Of a DNA stretch of 57,197 nt, positions 43,103 to 51,226 are shown in pieces (the stretch's first letter is position 1; every line of letters starts with the position of its first letter). Position numbers and translations under genes: made by a program. The notes under the pieces are model-generated. The model was given only the letters and a program-made list of their open reading frames with translations, was not told the DNA's origin and did no database searches. Origin of the DNA: an uncultured Ruminococcus sp. (GTDB lineage: Bacteria > Bacillota > Clostridia > Oscillospirales > Acutalibacteraceae); contig CACYFH010000006.1 in assembly GCA_902773635.1 (NCBI GenBank), positions 1 to 57,197 on the forward strand, given 5' to 3'.

Positions 43103-45454
43103 ATGATGAACAGACATTTCAGGACTTTGGAGCTGGATAAAATCTTGAATATGCTCGCGGAGGAGACCTCTATCGAGGAAGCGGGCGAGCTGGCGCTTTC
43201 TGTCGAGCCGGAGTACAGCCTCGACAAGGTGGAGGCGCTGCTGCAACAGACTGAGGACGCGCATATGCTGATCGGGCGCTTCGGCGCGCCGTCGTTCGGC
43301 GGGATCGGGAACGTGACCAATCCGCTGAGAAGGGCGGAGGCGGGCGGCTGTCTGAATACCTCGGAGCTGCTCTCCGTCGCGCGGGCTTTGCGCGTGATCA
43401 AGGGCGTGCGCGACTGGTACGGTCACTGCTCCGGCGTGAACACGGTGCTGGACGGCTACTTCCGCACGCTGTACACGAACCCGAACCTGAGCGACCGCAT
43501 CACGACCTGTATCATCGGAGCGGACGAGATCTCGGACGGCGCTTCACGCGAGCTGGGCGAAATCCGTCGAAAAATGCGGATCGCGGCGTCAAAGGCGCGC
43601 GAAACGCTGGAGAAGATCATCCACTCCACAACGTATCAGAAATATTTGCAGGAGGCGATCATCACCCAGCGCGACGGGCGCTACGTCGTCCCGGTCAAGC
43701 AGGAATTCCGCTCGCAGGTAGCGGGTCTGGTGCATGACACCTCGTCCTCCGGCTCGACGGTATTTATTGAGCCGATGGGCGTTGTCAACGCGAACAACGA
43801 TATCCGCGTGCTCAAAGGCGAGGAGGAGAAGGAGATCGAGCGCATCCTCTTTGAGCTGAGCGGGCTGTGCGCGGGATGCGCGACGGACATCATCGAGAGC
43901 TATAAGACGCTCGTTGGGCTGAATCTGATCTTTGCGAAGGCGCATTTGGCATACAAAATGAAGGCGGTGCGCCCGATCATGAACGATGAGGGCGTGATCG
44001 AGCTGAGAGCGGCGCGGCACCCGCTGATCCCGAAGGATAGGGTCGTGCCGACGGATATCCGGCTGGGCGAGGACTTCGACACGCTGGTCATCACCGGTCC
44101 GAACACGGGCGGCAAGACCGTTTGCCTGAAAACGCTCGGGCTGCTGACGCTGATGGCGATGTGCGGCATGATGGTGCCCGCGTCGGACAACTCGCGGCTG
44201 TCGGTGTTCCGGCGGGTGCTGGTGGATATCGGCGACGAGCAGAGCATCGAGCAGAGCCTCTCGACCTTCTCGGCGCATATCACGAACATCATCAGCATTT
44301 TGAAGCTGTGCAACCGCTCGACCCTCGCCGTGATAGACGAGCTGGGCGCGGGCACCGACCCTGTGGAGGGCGCGGCGCTGGCGGTCGCGATTCTCGAGAA
44401 GCTCCGCGAGCTGGGCGCGAAGATCGCGGCGACGACGCATTATTCTGAGCTCAAGGAATTCGCGCTGAAAACGCCCGGTGTGGAGAACGGCTGCTGTGAG
44501 TTCGACGTGACGACTCTGCGTCCTACATATAAACTGCTGATCGGCGTTCCCGGAAAGAGCAACGCCTTCGCGATCTCCAAGCGGCTCGGCATGGAGGACG
44601 ACGTGATCGAGCATGCGCGCGCGCTGACCTCCTCGGAGAGCCGTCAGTTCGAGAATGTCGTCGAAAGCCTGGAGATCAGCCGCAAGGAGCTCTCCGACGA
44701 GCTGGAGAAGGCGCGTGCGGCGACCTTAGCCGCACAGCAGAAGCAGGCGGAAGCGGAGAAGGCGATGGAGCGCGCGAAGGCTGACGCGAAGCGCGAGCTC
44801 GACAACGCGAAGCAGAAGGCGCAGGAGCTTGCTGCGAAAACGCGCGCGCAGGCCTACGCGATCATCGACGAGCTCGAACAGGCGAAGAAGAATAAAAAGT
44901 ATGAAGCAGAGCATAAGGCGAAGTTCAAGGCGGGCATGAAATCGCTGGAGGAGACTGCCGATCCGATCAAGGAGAGCGAGCAGGGAGATTACAAGCTCCC
45001 GCGCGAATTAAGGGTCGGCGATAACGTGCTGATCTTTGATATCGACAAGAAGGCGGTTGTCCTTGAAAAGCCCGAAAAGGACAGCGTGCTGGTGCAGGCG
45101 GGCATCATCAAGACCCGCGTGAAGCTGAACAACCTGCGCCTGCTCGCGGAGAATAAGATCACCGCTCCCAAGCGCGGCGAGCGGACGGTGACAAAGGATA
45201 TCCATGCCGTGACACGCAACGAGATCGACGTGCGCGGTCAGACGGCGGACGAGGCGGTGCTGAACGTGGACGCGGCGATCGACAGCTGTGTGCTCTCGAA
45301 TACGCATCTGCTGACGATCATCCACGGCAAGGGCACGGGCGTGCTCCGCTCGGAGATCCAGCGCTTTTTGCGCCATCACAAGGCGGTGAAGAGCTTCCGT
45401 CTGGGCACCTTCGGAGAAGGCGAGAGCGGCGTGACGATCGTCGAGCTGAAATAA
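43103..45454 (+). CDS. mutS2: Endonuclease MutS2
   Basis: 783 residues, full length. MutS-like clamp and lever region, ATPase with GPNTGGKT (about 332-339), and DELGAGTDPVEGAAL (Walker B). A KOW-like linker and a C-terminal Smr nuclease domain follow, with DVRGQTADEAV and IIHGKGTGVLR. MutS2 suppresses recombination and rescues collided ribosomes in Bacillus. AGGAAAG lies upstream. The following 148 bases contain no gene. Confidence 0.96.
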   Translation: MMNRHFRTLELDKILNMLAEETSIEEAGELALSVEPEYSLDKVEALLQQTEDAHMLIGRFGAPSFGGIGNVTNPLRRAEAGGCLNTSELLSVARALRVIKGVRDWYGHCSGVNTVLDGYFRTLYTNPNLSDRITTCIIGADEISDGASRELGEIRRKMRIAASKARETLEKIIHSTTYQKYLQEAIITQRDGRYVVPVKQEFRSQVAGLVHDTSSSGSTVFIEPMGVVNANNDIRVLKGEEEKEIERILFELSGLCAGCATDIIESYKTLVGLNLIFAKAHLAYKMKAVRPIMNDEGVIELRAARHPLIPKDRVVPTDIRLGEDFDTLVITGPNTGGKTVCLKTLGLLTLMAMCGMMVPASDNSRLSVFRRVLVDIGDEQSIEQSLSTFSAHITNIISILKLCNRSTLAVIDELGAGTDPVEGAALAVAILEKLRELGAKIAATTHYSELKEFALKTPGVENGCCEFDVTTLRPTYKLLIGVPGKSNAFAISKRLGMEDDVIEHARALTSSESRQFENVVESLEISRKELSDELEKARAATLAAQQKQAEAEKAMERAKADAKRELDNAKQKAQELAAKTRAQAYAIIDELEQAKKNKKYEAEHKAKFKAGMKSLEETADPIKESEQGDYKLPRELRVGDNVLIFDIDKKAVVLEKPEKDSVLVQAGIIKTRVKLNNLRLLAENKITAPKRGERTVTKDIHAVTRNEIDVRGQTADEAVLNVDAAIDSCVLSNTHLLTIIHGKGTGVLRSEIQRFLRHHKAVKSFRLGTFGEGESGVTIVELK

Positions 45455-45602
45455 ACGGCGGTCGCTGTCTGTTCACAAAATATTCATGGTTTCAACATGA
45501 TACGCACACAATACTGTTTTATGCTGTTATTTAGAATGGCGAACCATTGCATAAATCACGGCGCATGCCCCGGTTGCCTAATTCATCACAAGGGGACAGG
45601 AT

Positions 45603-46439
45603 ATGAAAAAACTACTGATACTGCTCATAGCTGCGGCGATGCTTCTGGCGGGCTGTAAGCAGGAAACGGCGAATTCTCCCGCAACTGCGGATACTGCCGC
45701 GACGGAAAAGGTCAAGACCAAAAAACTCAACGAGCCGGTCGTACCGACCGAGGCTCCGACAGAAGCGGAAAAGCCGACTGAGCCGAGCTTTGAGGAGCTG
45801 GTGCAGAAGAAGTACGAGTCGATCCTCAGCGGAAAATCGGAGAAGAAGCAGGTCGAGATGAACGAGGTCTACGCGCTCAACCAGCTTGACGGTATGGAGG
45901 CGGGCTGTGAGGCGCTCGCGCTGACGGCGGCGCTGACGCACTTCGGCTATGAATTGGATATCAACGAGATCGTGGACAAGTACCTGGTATACAGCGACGA
46001 CTATGTTTTCGGATACAGCGGCGACCCGCATTATTTCTATGACGGGTCGGGCATCTTCCCGCCCGGCATGGTGACGACGATCCAGAATTTTGTGAAGGAT
46101 AAAAAGGCGGCGATCTACCCCTTTGACACGACCGGAATGAGCATGGACGATCTGTATAAGTTCGTGGAGAAGGGCTGTCCGGTGCTGGTCTGGACGACCT
46201 ACAACCGCTCTTATCCGAGCATCGAATTCTCGGATACATACAACGGCATCGAGTATCCCTGGTATCCGGAGGAGCACTGCGTCTGTCTCTGCGGGTTCGA
46301 CAAGGACGCGCATACGGTGCAGATCGCGGACTCCTGGGGCGGGTACGTCGACTGGGAGGACGCGGAGAATTTTGAGGACGTTTATGACGAGATCGGACGG
46401 TTCTCGGTCGTGCTGATGGGTACGGAGGATATAAAGTAA
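45603..46439 (+). CDS. C39-like cysteine peptidase lipoprotein
   Basis: 278 residues. Lipobox LLAGC gives a lipidated Cys18. A Thr/Pro/Glu-rich linker (about 19-65) precedes a peptidase C39-like 2 domain: probable catalytic Cys102 in DGMEAGCEALALT, His in EEHCVCLCGFD and Asp in IADSWGG. Such proteins are extracellular, membrane-anchored papain-like enzymes of mostly unknown substrate. The stop codon is directly adjacent to the ATG of the next gene, so they are co-transcribed. Confidence 0.87.
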   Translation: MKKLLILLIAAAMLLAGCKQETANSPATADTAATEKVKTKKLNEPVVPTEAPTEAEKPTEPSFEELVQKKYESILSGKSEKKQVEMNEVYALNQLDGMEAGCEALALTAALTHFGYELDINEIVDKYLVYSDDYVFGYSGDPHYFYDGSGIFPPGMVTTIQNFVKDKKAAIYPFDTTGMSMDDLYKFVEKGCPVLVWTTYNRSYPSIEFSDTYNGIEYPWYPEEHCVCLCGFDKDAHTVQIADSWGGYVDWEDAENFEDVYDEIGRFSVVLMGTEDIK

Positions 46440-46919
46440 ATGGCAGAGAATTTCAGAGAGATGCGGCGCTTCAAGCAGGCGCTGACGCAGGAAGAATGCC
46501 GCGCGATCCTGAAGGAAGGGAAGCGCGGGGTGCTGGCGGTGCTCGGCGACGGAGGCTATCCGTACGCGGTGCCGCTGAACTTCGTCTATGCGGACGGGCG
46601 ACTGTATTTTCATATGGCGCTCGCGGGGCATAAGCTCGACGCGCTCCGCTCCTGCGACAAGTGCTCATTCAACGTCTTGAAGCAAGGGGAGAAAAGCGAC
46701 GACGGCTGGTCGTACTTCTTCGACAGCGTGACGGTCTTCGGGAGACTGAGGGAGATCGACGACGCGGCGGAAAAGGTCGAACGACTGCGGCTGTTGGGGC
46801 AGAAATACTTCCCGACCGTCGAGATGGTGGACAGCGATATCGAGAAGAACGGCGCGCGCTGTACCGTCGTGGAGCTGAAAATCGAGCACATGAGCGGAAA
46901 GCATGTGCATGAGAGATAG
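46440..46919 (+). CDS. Pyridoxamine 5'-phosphate oxidase-like flavoprotein (NimA type)
   Basis: 159 residues. N-terminal MRRFKQALTQEECRAILKEGKRGVLAVLGDGGYPYAVPLNF and LYFHMALAGHKLDAL fit the FMN-binding split-barrel family that includes 5-nitroimidazole reductases. The actual substrate is not determinable. It starts at the base after the preceding stop codon. A long heptamer array follows. Confidence 0.85.
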   Translation: MAENFREMRRFKQALTQEECRAILKEGKRGVLAVLGDGGYPYAVPLNFVYADGRLYFHMALAGHKLDALRSCDKCSFNVLKQGEKSDDGWSYFFDSVTVFGRLREIDDAAEKVERLRLLGQKYFPTVEMVDSDIEKNGARCTVVELKIEHMSGKHVHER

Positions 46920-46924
46920 GGATT

Positions 46925-47098
46925 TCAGTGGTCAGTGGTTAGTGGTTAGTGGTCAGTGGTTAGTGATTAGTGGTTAGTGGTTAGTGGTCAGTGGTCAGTG
47001 GTCAGTGGTTAGTGGTTAGTGGTTAGTGGTTAGTGGTTAGTGACCAGTGGCTAGTAACTAGCGACTAGTGACTAGCGACCAGCAACCAGCAATCGGCG
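46925..47098. repeat. Long heptamer tandem repeat array before era
   Basis: About 25 units of CAGTGGT/TAGTGGT/TAGTGAT, passing at 47041 into GACCAGT, GACTAGT and GACCAGCAACCAG units. The order of unit types (AGTGGTT first, then ACTAGT, then ACCAGC) is the same as at 26155-26259. It begins 6 bases after a stop codon and ends about 80 bases before era. Confidence 0.88.
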
Positions 47099-47179
47099 AC
47101 AGCTCTCCGGTGTATGGATTCTGTGAACCAAAACAAGTTTTGGACAGAATCTCACCTTAGAAAAGGGAGCCTGAATAAA

Positions 47180-48112
47180 ATGGCAAAGGATCCTATTATG
47201 AACGAAAAACAAAAATCAGCATTTATTACGATAGTGGGCATCCCGAATGTGGGAAAAAGCTCCATCCTCAACCGCATTTTGGGGCGGAAGATCGCGATCG
47301 TCAGCTCTAAGCCGCAGACGACGCGCACCCGCATCACGGGCATCCTCACCGACGGCGACGAACAGCTCGTGTTCATCGACACGCCCGGTCTGCACAAGCC
47401 GCGCACAGAGCTCGGCGAGTACATGGTCAAGGCGATCAACGAGAGCGTCCCGAACGGAGACGTAGCGGTCTTGGTGGTCGAGGCGTCCGGCGGCGTGAAG
47501 AAGGGCGAGGAGAGCATGATCGAGAAGCTGAAAAAAGCCGACATGCCCGCGATCCTCGCGATCAACAAGATCGACACGCTGAAAAACAAGAAGGAAGAGC
47601 TGATGGACGCGATCCTCAGCTACAGCGGGCTGTATGACTTCGACGCGGTCGTGCCGATCTCCGCAGAGACGGGCGAGGGCTTCCCGGCGCTGATGGAGGA
47701 GCTGAAAAAGCACTGCATCGAGGGCGGGCACTTCTTCGACGACGACGCGGTCACGGATCAGCCGGAGAAGGTCATCGTCTCCGAGATCATCCGCGAGAAG
47801 ATCCTCAGACTGTGCGATAAGGAGATCCCCCACGGTACGGCGGTGGTCATCGAGAGCATGCGCGAGCGCGACGGCGGGGATATCATGGATATCGAGGCGA
47901 CGATCTACTGCGAGCGCGACTCCCACAAGGGCATCATCATCGGCAAGAAGGGCGCGATGCTCAAGAAGATCTCCACCTATTCGCGGCAGGATATCGAGCG
48001 GTTCTTCGGCTGTAAGGTGAATTTGCAGACGTGGGTGAAGGTCAAGGAGGACTGGCGCAACCGCAGAGCCCTGCTGAGCAACTTCGGCTATGACCAGAAG
48101 AATTTTGAATAG
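47180..48112 (+). CDS. era: GTPase Era
   Basis: Essential GTPase binding the 3' end of 16S rRNA in 30S maturation. It has 310 residues from the ATG preceded by AAAAGGGAG; an upstream ATG at 47114 would add 22 atypical residues. G1 GIPNVGKS (20-27), G3 DTPGLHKP, G4 NKID, and a C-terminal KH domain with IIIGKKGAMLKKIS. In Firmicutes era usually lies before recO; here recO and mutS2 are upstream of it. Confidence 0.96.
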   Translation: MAKDPIMNEKQKSAFITIVGIPNVGKSSILNRILGRKIAIVSSKPQTTRTRITGILTDGDEQLVFIDTPGLHKPRTELGEYMVKAINESVPNGDVAVLVVEASGGVKKGEESMIEKLKKADMPAILAINKIDTLKNKKEELMDAILSYSGLYDFDAVVPISAETGEGFPALMEELKKHCIEGGHFFDDDAVTDQPEKVIVSEIIREKILRLCDKEIPHGTAVVIESMRERDGGDIMDIEATIYCERDSHKGIIIGKKGAMLKKISTYSRQDIERFFGCKVNLQTWVKVKEDWRNRRALLSNFGYDQKNFE

Positions 48113-48119
48113 TGACTAT

Positions 48120-48144
48120 GGGCGCGGCAGGGAGACCTGCCGCG
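48120..48144 (+). repeat. 25-bp hairpin repeat, first copy
   Basis: GGGCGCGGCAGG-GAGA-CCTGCCGCG stem-loop 7 bases after the era stop. It is identical to 48591-48615, but here it is not followed by T residues. The two copies bracket the repeat island. Confidence 0.85.
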
Positions 48145-48184
48145 CTCAGCTTGTCGAAATAGTGCAAGATTGAGGAGCAGAGCG

Positions 48185-48283
48185 TTTAATACTAAGTTTC
48201 CATTAAACGCTTTAACAAATTTATTAACGGAAAATTTCGTAGAACGAGGCGGACGACGCAGACAGGCTGGCGCCTGTCAAGGA
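48185..48283 (-). repeat. 99-bp long inverted repeat, right copy
   Basis: Perfect reverse complement of bases 1-99. A degenerate partial copy in the opposite orientation follows at 48290-48318 (GTTAAAGTGTTTTAATGAAAC). It is part of a 450-bp gene-free island between era and asnB. Confidence 0.9.
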
Positions 48284-48320
48284 ATAAATGTTAAAGTGTT
48301 TTAATGAAACTTAGTATATG

Positions 48321-48378
48321 AGCCTTCCCCTCGGGGGGAAGGTGTCGCCGCCGATTGAGGCGGTGACGGATGAGGGGA
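48321..48378. repeat. CCTTCCCCTCGGGG hairpin repeat
   Basis: CCTTCCCC-TCGG-GGGGAAGG, a CGCCGCC-GATT-GAGGCGGTG hairpin, then GGATGAGGGG. Same family as 1508-1607. Confidence 0.75.
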
Positions 48379-48430
48379 GTTCCTATCCGTTTGATCAATG
48401 ATTCAAAGAGTGAATTGCCGAAAAAGTATC

Positions 48431-48542
48431 AGCAGTAAAGTAGCTTTGCAACTGAATTCGGGGCGGTGTAGGAAACGCTTGCCCCTCATCCGTCAACGTC
48501 AACAAGTTGTCGTTGACACCTTCCCCCCGAGGGGAAGGCTTG
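48431..48542. repeat. Long CCTTCCCCTCGGGG composite repeat, inverted
   Basis: Inverted relative of 1508-1607, sharing the AGCAGTAA end, CAACTGAATTCGGGGCG, GCCCCTCATCC and CCTTCCCCCCGAGGGGAAGG. Here the inner hairpin is GTCAACG-TCAACAAGTTGT-CGTTGAC. Confidence 0.75.
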
Positions 48543-48590
48543 AAGCCCTGCTCCTAATTTCCACTTGATATATATGTTTTTCTACAGTCT

Positions 48591-48622
48591 GGGCGCGGCA
48601 GGGAGACCTGCCGCGTTTTTTT
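48591..48622 (+). terminator. 25-bp hairpin repeat, second copy, with T-tract
   Basis: Same 25 bases as 48120-48144 but followed by TTTTTTT, so this copy is a functional-looking intrinsic terminator. It is 480 bases beyond the era stop. The likely history is that the era terminator was duplicated or split by insertion of the repeat island (inference). Confidence 0.75.
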
Positions 48623-48689
48623 GCGCGGATCGTCAGCATTTTTCCTAATTATTTCTTTCTTTCGCGAAAAGGGTTTTGACAATATTTTC

Positions 48690-48718
48690 TTGCAGTTTTT
48701 CGCAATATATGGTATGAT
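48690..48718 (+). promoter_or_regulatory. Candidate asnB promoter
   Basis: TTGCAG (48690-48695), 17-base spacer, TATGAT (48713-48718). A better -35 hexamer, TTGACA at 48676, is too far away for this -10. The 5' leader would be about 100 bases. Confidence 0.55.
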
Positions 48719-48764
48719 ACAATTAATAATGTATATCTAAAATGTATAACTATGCATTATTGAC

Positions 48765-48783
48765 TTGAAAACGGGGTTTTCAA
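48765..48783 (+). promoter_or_regulatory. Perfect palindrome in the asnB leader
   Basis: TTGAAAAC-GGG-GTTTTCAA, 8-bp arms and a 3-base centre, 41 bases before the asnB start. It could be a regulator-binding operator or a leader hairpin; it has no T-tract. Confidence 0.5.
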
Positions 48784-48823
48784 CCATACCTATCAAGCAA
48801 CCTTTTGAAAGGAGTTTTGCGAT

Positions 48824-51064
48824 ATGTGCGGTATTTGCGGCTTTACAGGCCAAATAGAACAGAGAGAGGATACCATCCGCAGGATGACCGAGGTCATCAC
48901 CCACCGCGGTCCCGACGACGACGGTTACTATTCCGACGACTATATCTCCATGGGCTTCCGCAGACTTTCCATCATCGATCTGGAGAACGGCAAGCAGCCG
49001 ATCACCAACGAGAAGGGAAATCTCGTGCTGACCTATAACGGCGAGATCTATAATTATAAAGAGCTGAAAAAGGAGCTCGAGGAGCTGGGTCACCACTTCT
49101 CGACCACCTCAGACAGCGAGGTGCTCGTGCATGCCTTTGAGGAATGGGGCGAGGACATGTTCGAGAAGCTCCGCGGCATGTTCGCCTTCGCGATCTACAA
49201 CACCGAGACCAAGGCGATCTTTTTGGCGCGCGATTTCTTCGGCATCAAGCCCCTGCATTACACCATGATCGGCGACGATCTGATCTACGCATCCGAGATC
49301 AAGAGTATTCTGGAGCACCCGGACTTCGTGAAGGAATTTAACGACAAGGCGCTGGACGCTTATCTTTCCTTCCAGTATGTTCCGCAGCCGATGACCTTCT
49401 TCAAGGACGTTTACTGCCTGCTGCCGGGTCACTTCATGTGGTTCAGGGACGGCGTAATCGAGACGCAGAAGTACTTTGAGCCGAAGTTCAAGCCCGATAA
49501 CGATATGACCGAGGACGAGGCGGTCGACAAGATCGAGAAGGTCTTTGAGGACTCCGTCAACGCGCATAAGATCGCGGACGTCGAGGTCGGCTGTTTCCTC
49601 AGCTCCGGCGTGGATTCGTCCTATGTGACTTCTTACTTTGAGGGGCAAAAGACCTTTACCGTCGGATTCGATTTCGGCGAGAAATATAACGAGATCGACT
49701 GGGCAAAGTCCCTGTCGGAGAAGATCGGCGTGGAGCATCACGCGAAGCTCATTTCCTCTGAGGAATTCTGGGCGGCTGTGCCGAAGGTGCAGTATCACAT
49801 GGATCAGCCGCTCGCCGATCCGTCCTGCATCGCGCTGTATTTTGTCACCAAGCTCGCGTCCGAGCACGTCAAGGTCGTGCTCTCCGGCGAGGGTGCGGAC
49901 GAGCTCTTCGGCGGCTACACCTGCTACAACGACCCGCGCGTCTTTAAGGTCTATCAGAAGATCGTGCCCTACTTTTTGAGAAGGGCGATCGGCTGGGTCT
50001 GCAAGAAGCTGCCCGATATCAAGGGCAGGGACTACCTGATCCGCGCGATCCACCCGCTGGAGAAGCGCTACATCGGCAACGCCTATATGTATGACGAGAA
50101 GCAGAAGAAGGCGATCCTCAAGAACCCCGCGATCGCGACCGATCCCGCGAGGATGACCCGCCGTCTCTTCACCCGCGCGCGCAGGTACGACGACGAGACG
50201 AAGATGCAGTATCTCGACATCAATATGTGGATGGTCGGCGATATTCTGCTGAAGGCGGACAGAATGAGCATGGCGAACTCCCTGGAGCTGCGCGTGCCCT
50301 TCCTCGACAAAGAGGTCTTTAACGTGGCGGCGACGATCCCGACCCCGCTGAGAGTCAACAAGATGAACACCAAGTACGCGATGCGCAAGGCTGCGGCGCG
50401 CCACCTGCCGGAGGAGGTCGCCGAGAAGCCGAAGCTGGGCTTCCCCGTGCCGACGCGCGTATGGCTCAAGGACGAGCATTATTATAACGTCGTCAAGGAT
50501 ATGTTCACCTCCCCGACGGCGGAGAAGTTCTTCAACACCGGTTTGCTGCTTGATTATCTGGACGAGCATATCGAGGAGAAGGAGGATAACTCCCGCAAGA
50601 TCTGGACGATCTATGTGTTCCTCGTATGGTATCAGATCTACTTCGGCGCGGTAGAACCGCTCGAGCCGGCGCAGGAGACCGCCCAGGCGGAGACTGCCGC
50701 AGAGGAGAATGCGACTGAGAATGCGGTCGAGGACGACAATCCCGACGGCGGGACGAAGATCTTCACCCCGGTGAAGGAGGGCGACGCCGCACCGCAGGCT
50801 GAGGAAGCGCAGGAAGCTGAGGGCGACGCTGAGGCTGCTCCCGAGGGTGAGCCTGAGATCAAGGAAGCCGCTGTTGAAGCGGCTGAGGAGGTCTCTCCCG
50901 GGTTTGAGGAGCTGTTCTCCGGCAGAGCGACCCACGCGCGCCGCGTGAACGTGCAGGCGGAAGAGGAAGAAAAGCCGCTGTCCTTCAGCGACGATATCGA
51001 CGCGGACGACTTCTTCGCAAATCTGACCAAGCAGCTCAAAGAGGCTGAGGACGAGAAGGAATAA
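48824..51064 (+). CDS. asnB: Asparagine synthase (glutamine-hydrolysing) with acidic C-terminal tail
   Basis: Makes asparagine from aspartate, glutamine and ATP. It has 746 residues. The N-terminal glutaminase starts MCGICGF with the nucleophile Cys2; the synthetase domain has the PP-loop SSGVDSSYV (about 262-270) and LSGEGADELFGGY. The catalytic part ends near residue 605. About 140 further residues are Ala/Glu-rich and disordered-looking, ending with a less repetitive segment (FEELFSGRATHARRVNV...FSDDIDADDFFANLTKQ). The usual AsnB length is about 610-630, so the tail is extra. GAAAGGAG is the ribosome site. A terminator is at 51184-51213. Confidence 0.93.
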   Translation: MCGICGFTGQIEQREDTIRRMTEVITHRGPDDDGYYSDDYISMGFRRLSIIDLENGKQPITNEKGNLVLTYNGEIYNYKELKKELEELGHHFSTTSDSEVLVHAFEEWGEDMFEKLRGMFAFAIYNTETKAIFLARDFFGIKPLHYTMIGDDLIYASEIKSILEHPDFVKEFNDKALDAYLSFQYVPQPMTFFKDVYCLLPGHFMWFRDGVIETQKYFEPKFKPDNDMTEDEAVDKIEKVFEDSVNAHKIADVEVGCFLSSGVDSSYVTSYFEGQKTFTVGFDFGEKYNEIDWAKSLSEKIGVEHHAKLISSEEFWAAVPKVQYHMDQPLADPSCIALYFVTKLASEHVKVVLSGEGADELFGGYTCYNDPRVFKVYQKIVPYFLRRAIGWVCKKLPDIKGRDYLIRAIHPLEKRYIGNAYMYDEKQKKAILKNPAIATDPARMTRRLFTRARRYDDETKMQYLDINMWMVGDILLKADRMSMANSLELRVPFLDKEVFNVAATIPTPLRVNKMNTKYAMRKAAARHLPEEVAEKPKLGFPVPTRVWLKDEHYYNVVKDMFTSPTAEKFFNTGLLLDYLDEHIEEKEDNSRKIWTIYVFLVWYQIYFGAVEPLEPAQETAQAETAAEENATENAVEDDNPDGGTKIFTPVKEGDAAPQAEEAQEAEGDAEAAPEGEPEIKEAAVEAAEEVSPGFEELFSGRATHARRVNVQAEEEEKPLSFSDDIDADDFFANLTKQLKEAEDEKE

Positions 51065-51101
51065 AAGGTGACAGAACGGAAATGTTCTGCACCGCTTTGC
51101 G

Positions 51102-51174
51102 GGATTGCCACGGGAACCCTCAGGCGCTGCGCGCCAGCTCCCTTAAAAAAGGGAGCCTATGCCGTTGCAATGAC
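51102..51174. repeat. GATTGCCACGG...GCAATGAC composite element
   Basis: Its ends match the GTCATTGC...GGCAATC family (13415, 15052) in reverse. The middle carries GGCGCTGCGCGCC and GCTCCCTT-AAAA-AAGGGAGC hairpins, the latter shared with 41125-41145. It shows that different hairpin cores can occupy the same ends. Confidence 0.65.
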
Positions 51175-51183
51175 CGATTGATG

Positions 51184-51213
51184 AAAACGCCGCTCGGTTG
51201 AGCGGCGTGTTTT
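51184..51213 (+). terminator. Intrinsic terminator between asnB and ribF
   Basis: AAAACGCCGCTC-GGTT-GAGCGGCGTGTTTT, a 9-bp perfect core followed by GTTTT. It ends 13 bases before the ribF start, so ribF needs either read-through or a promoter within the preceding repeat; none was recognised. Confidence 0.7.
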
Positions 51214-51226
51214 GCAGGAGCGATAC

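Noticed and set aside
46925..47098. iteron array of an integrated plasmid or prophage attachment site
   Set aside because: No replication initiator, integrase or phage gene is nearby and the same arrays occur at many unrelated gaps.
49109..50935. 608-codon minus-strand frame antisense to asnB
   Set aside because: A shadow of a clear asparagine synthase; no family features.
51066..51226. FMN riboswitch before ribF
   Set aside because: None of the conserved FMN aptamer segments are visible; the gap holds a repeat and a terminator.
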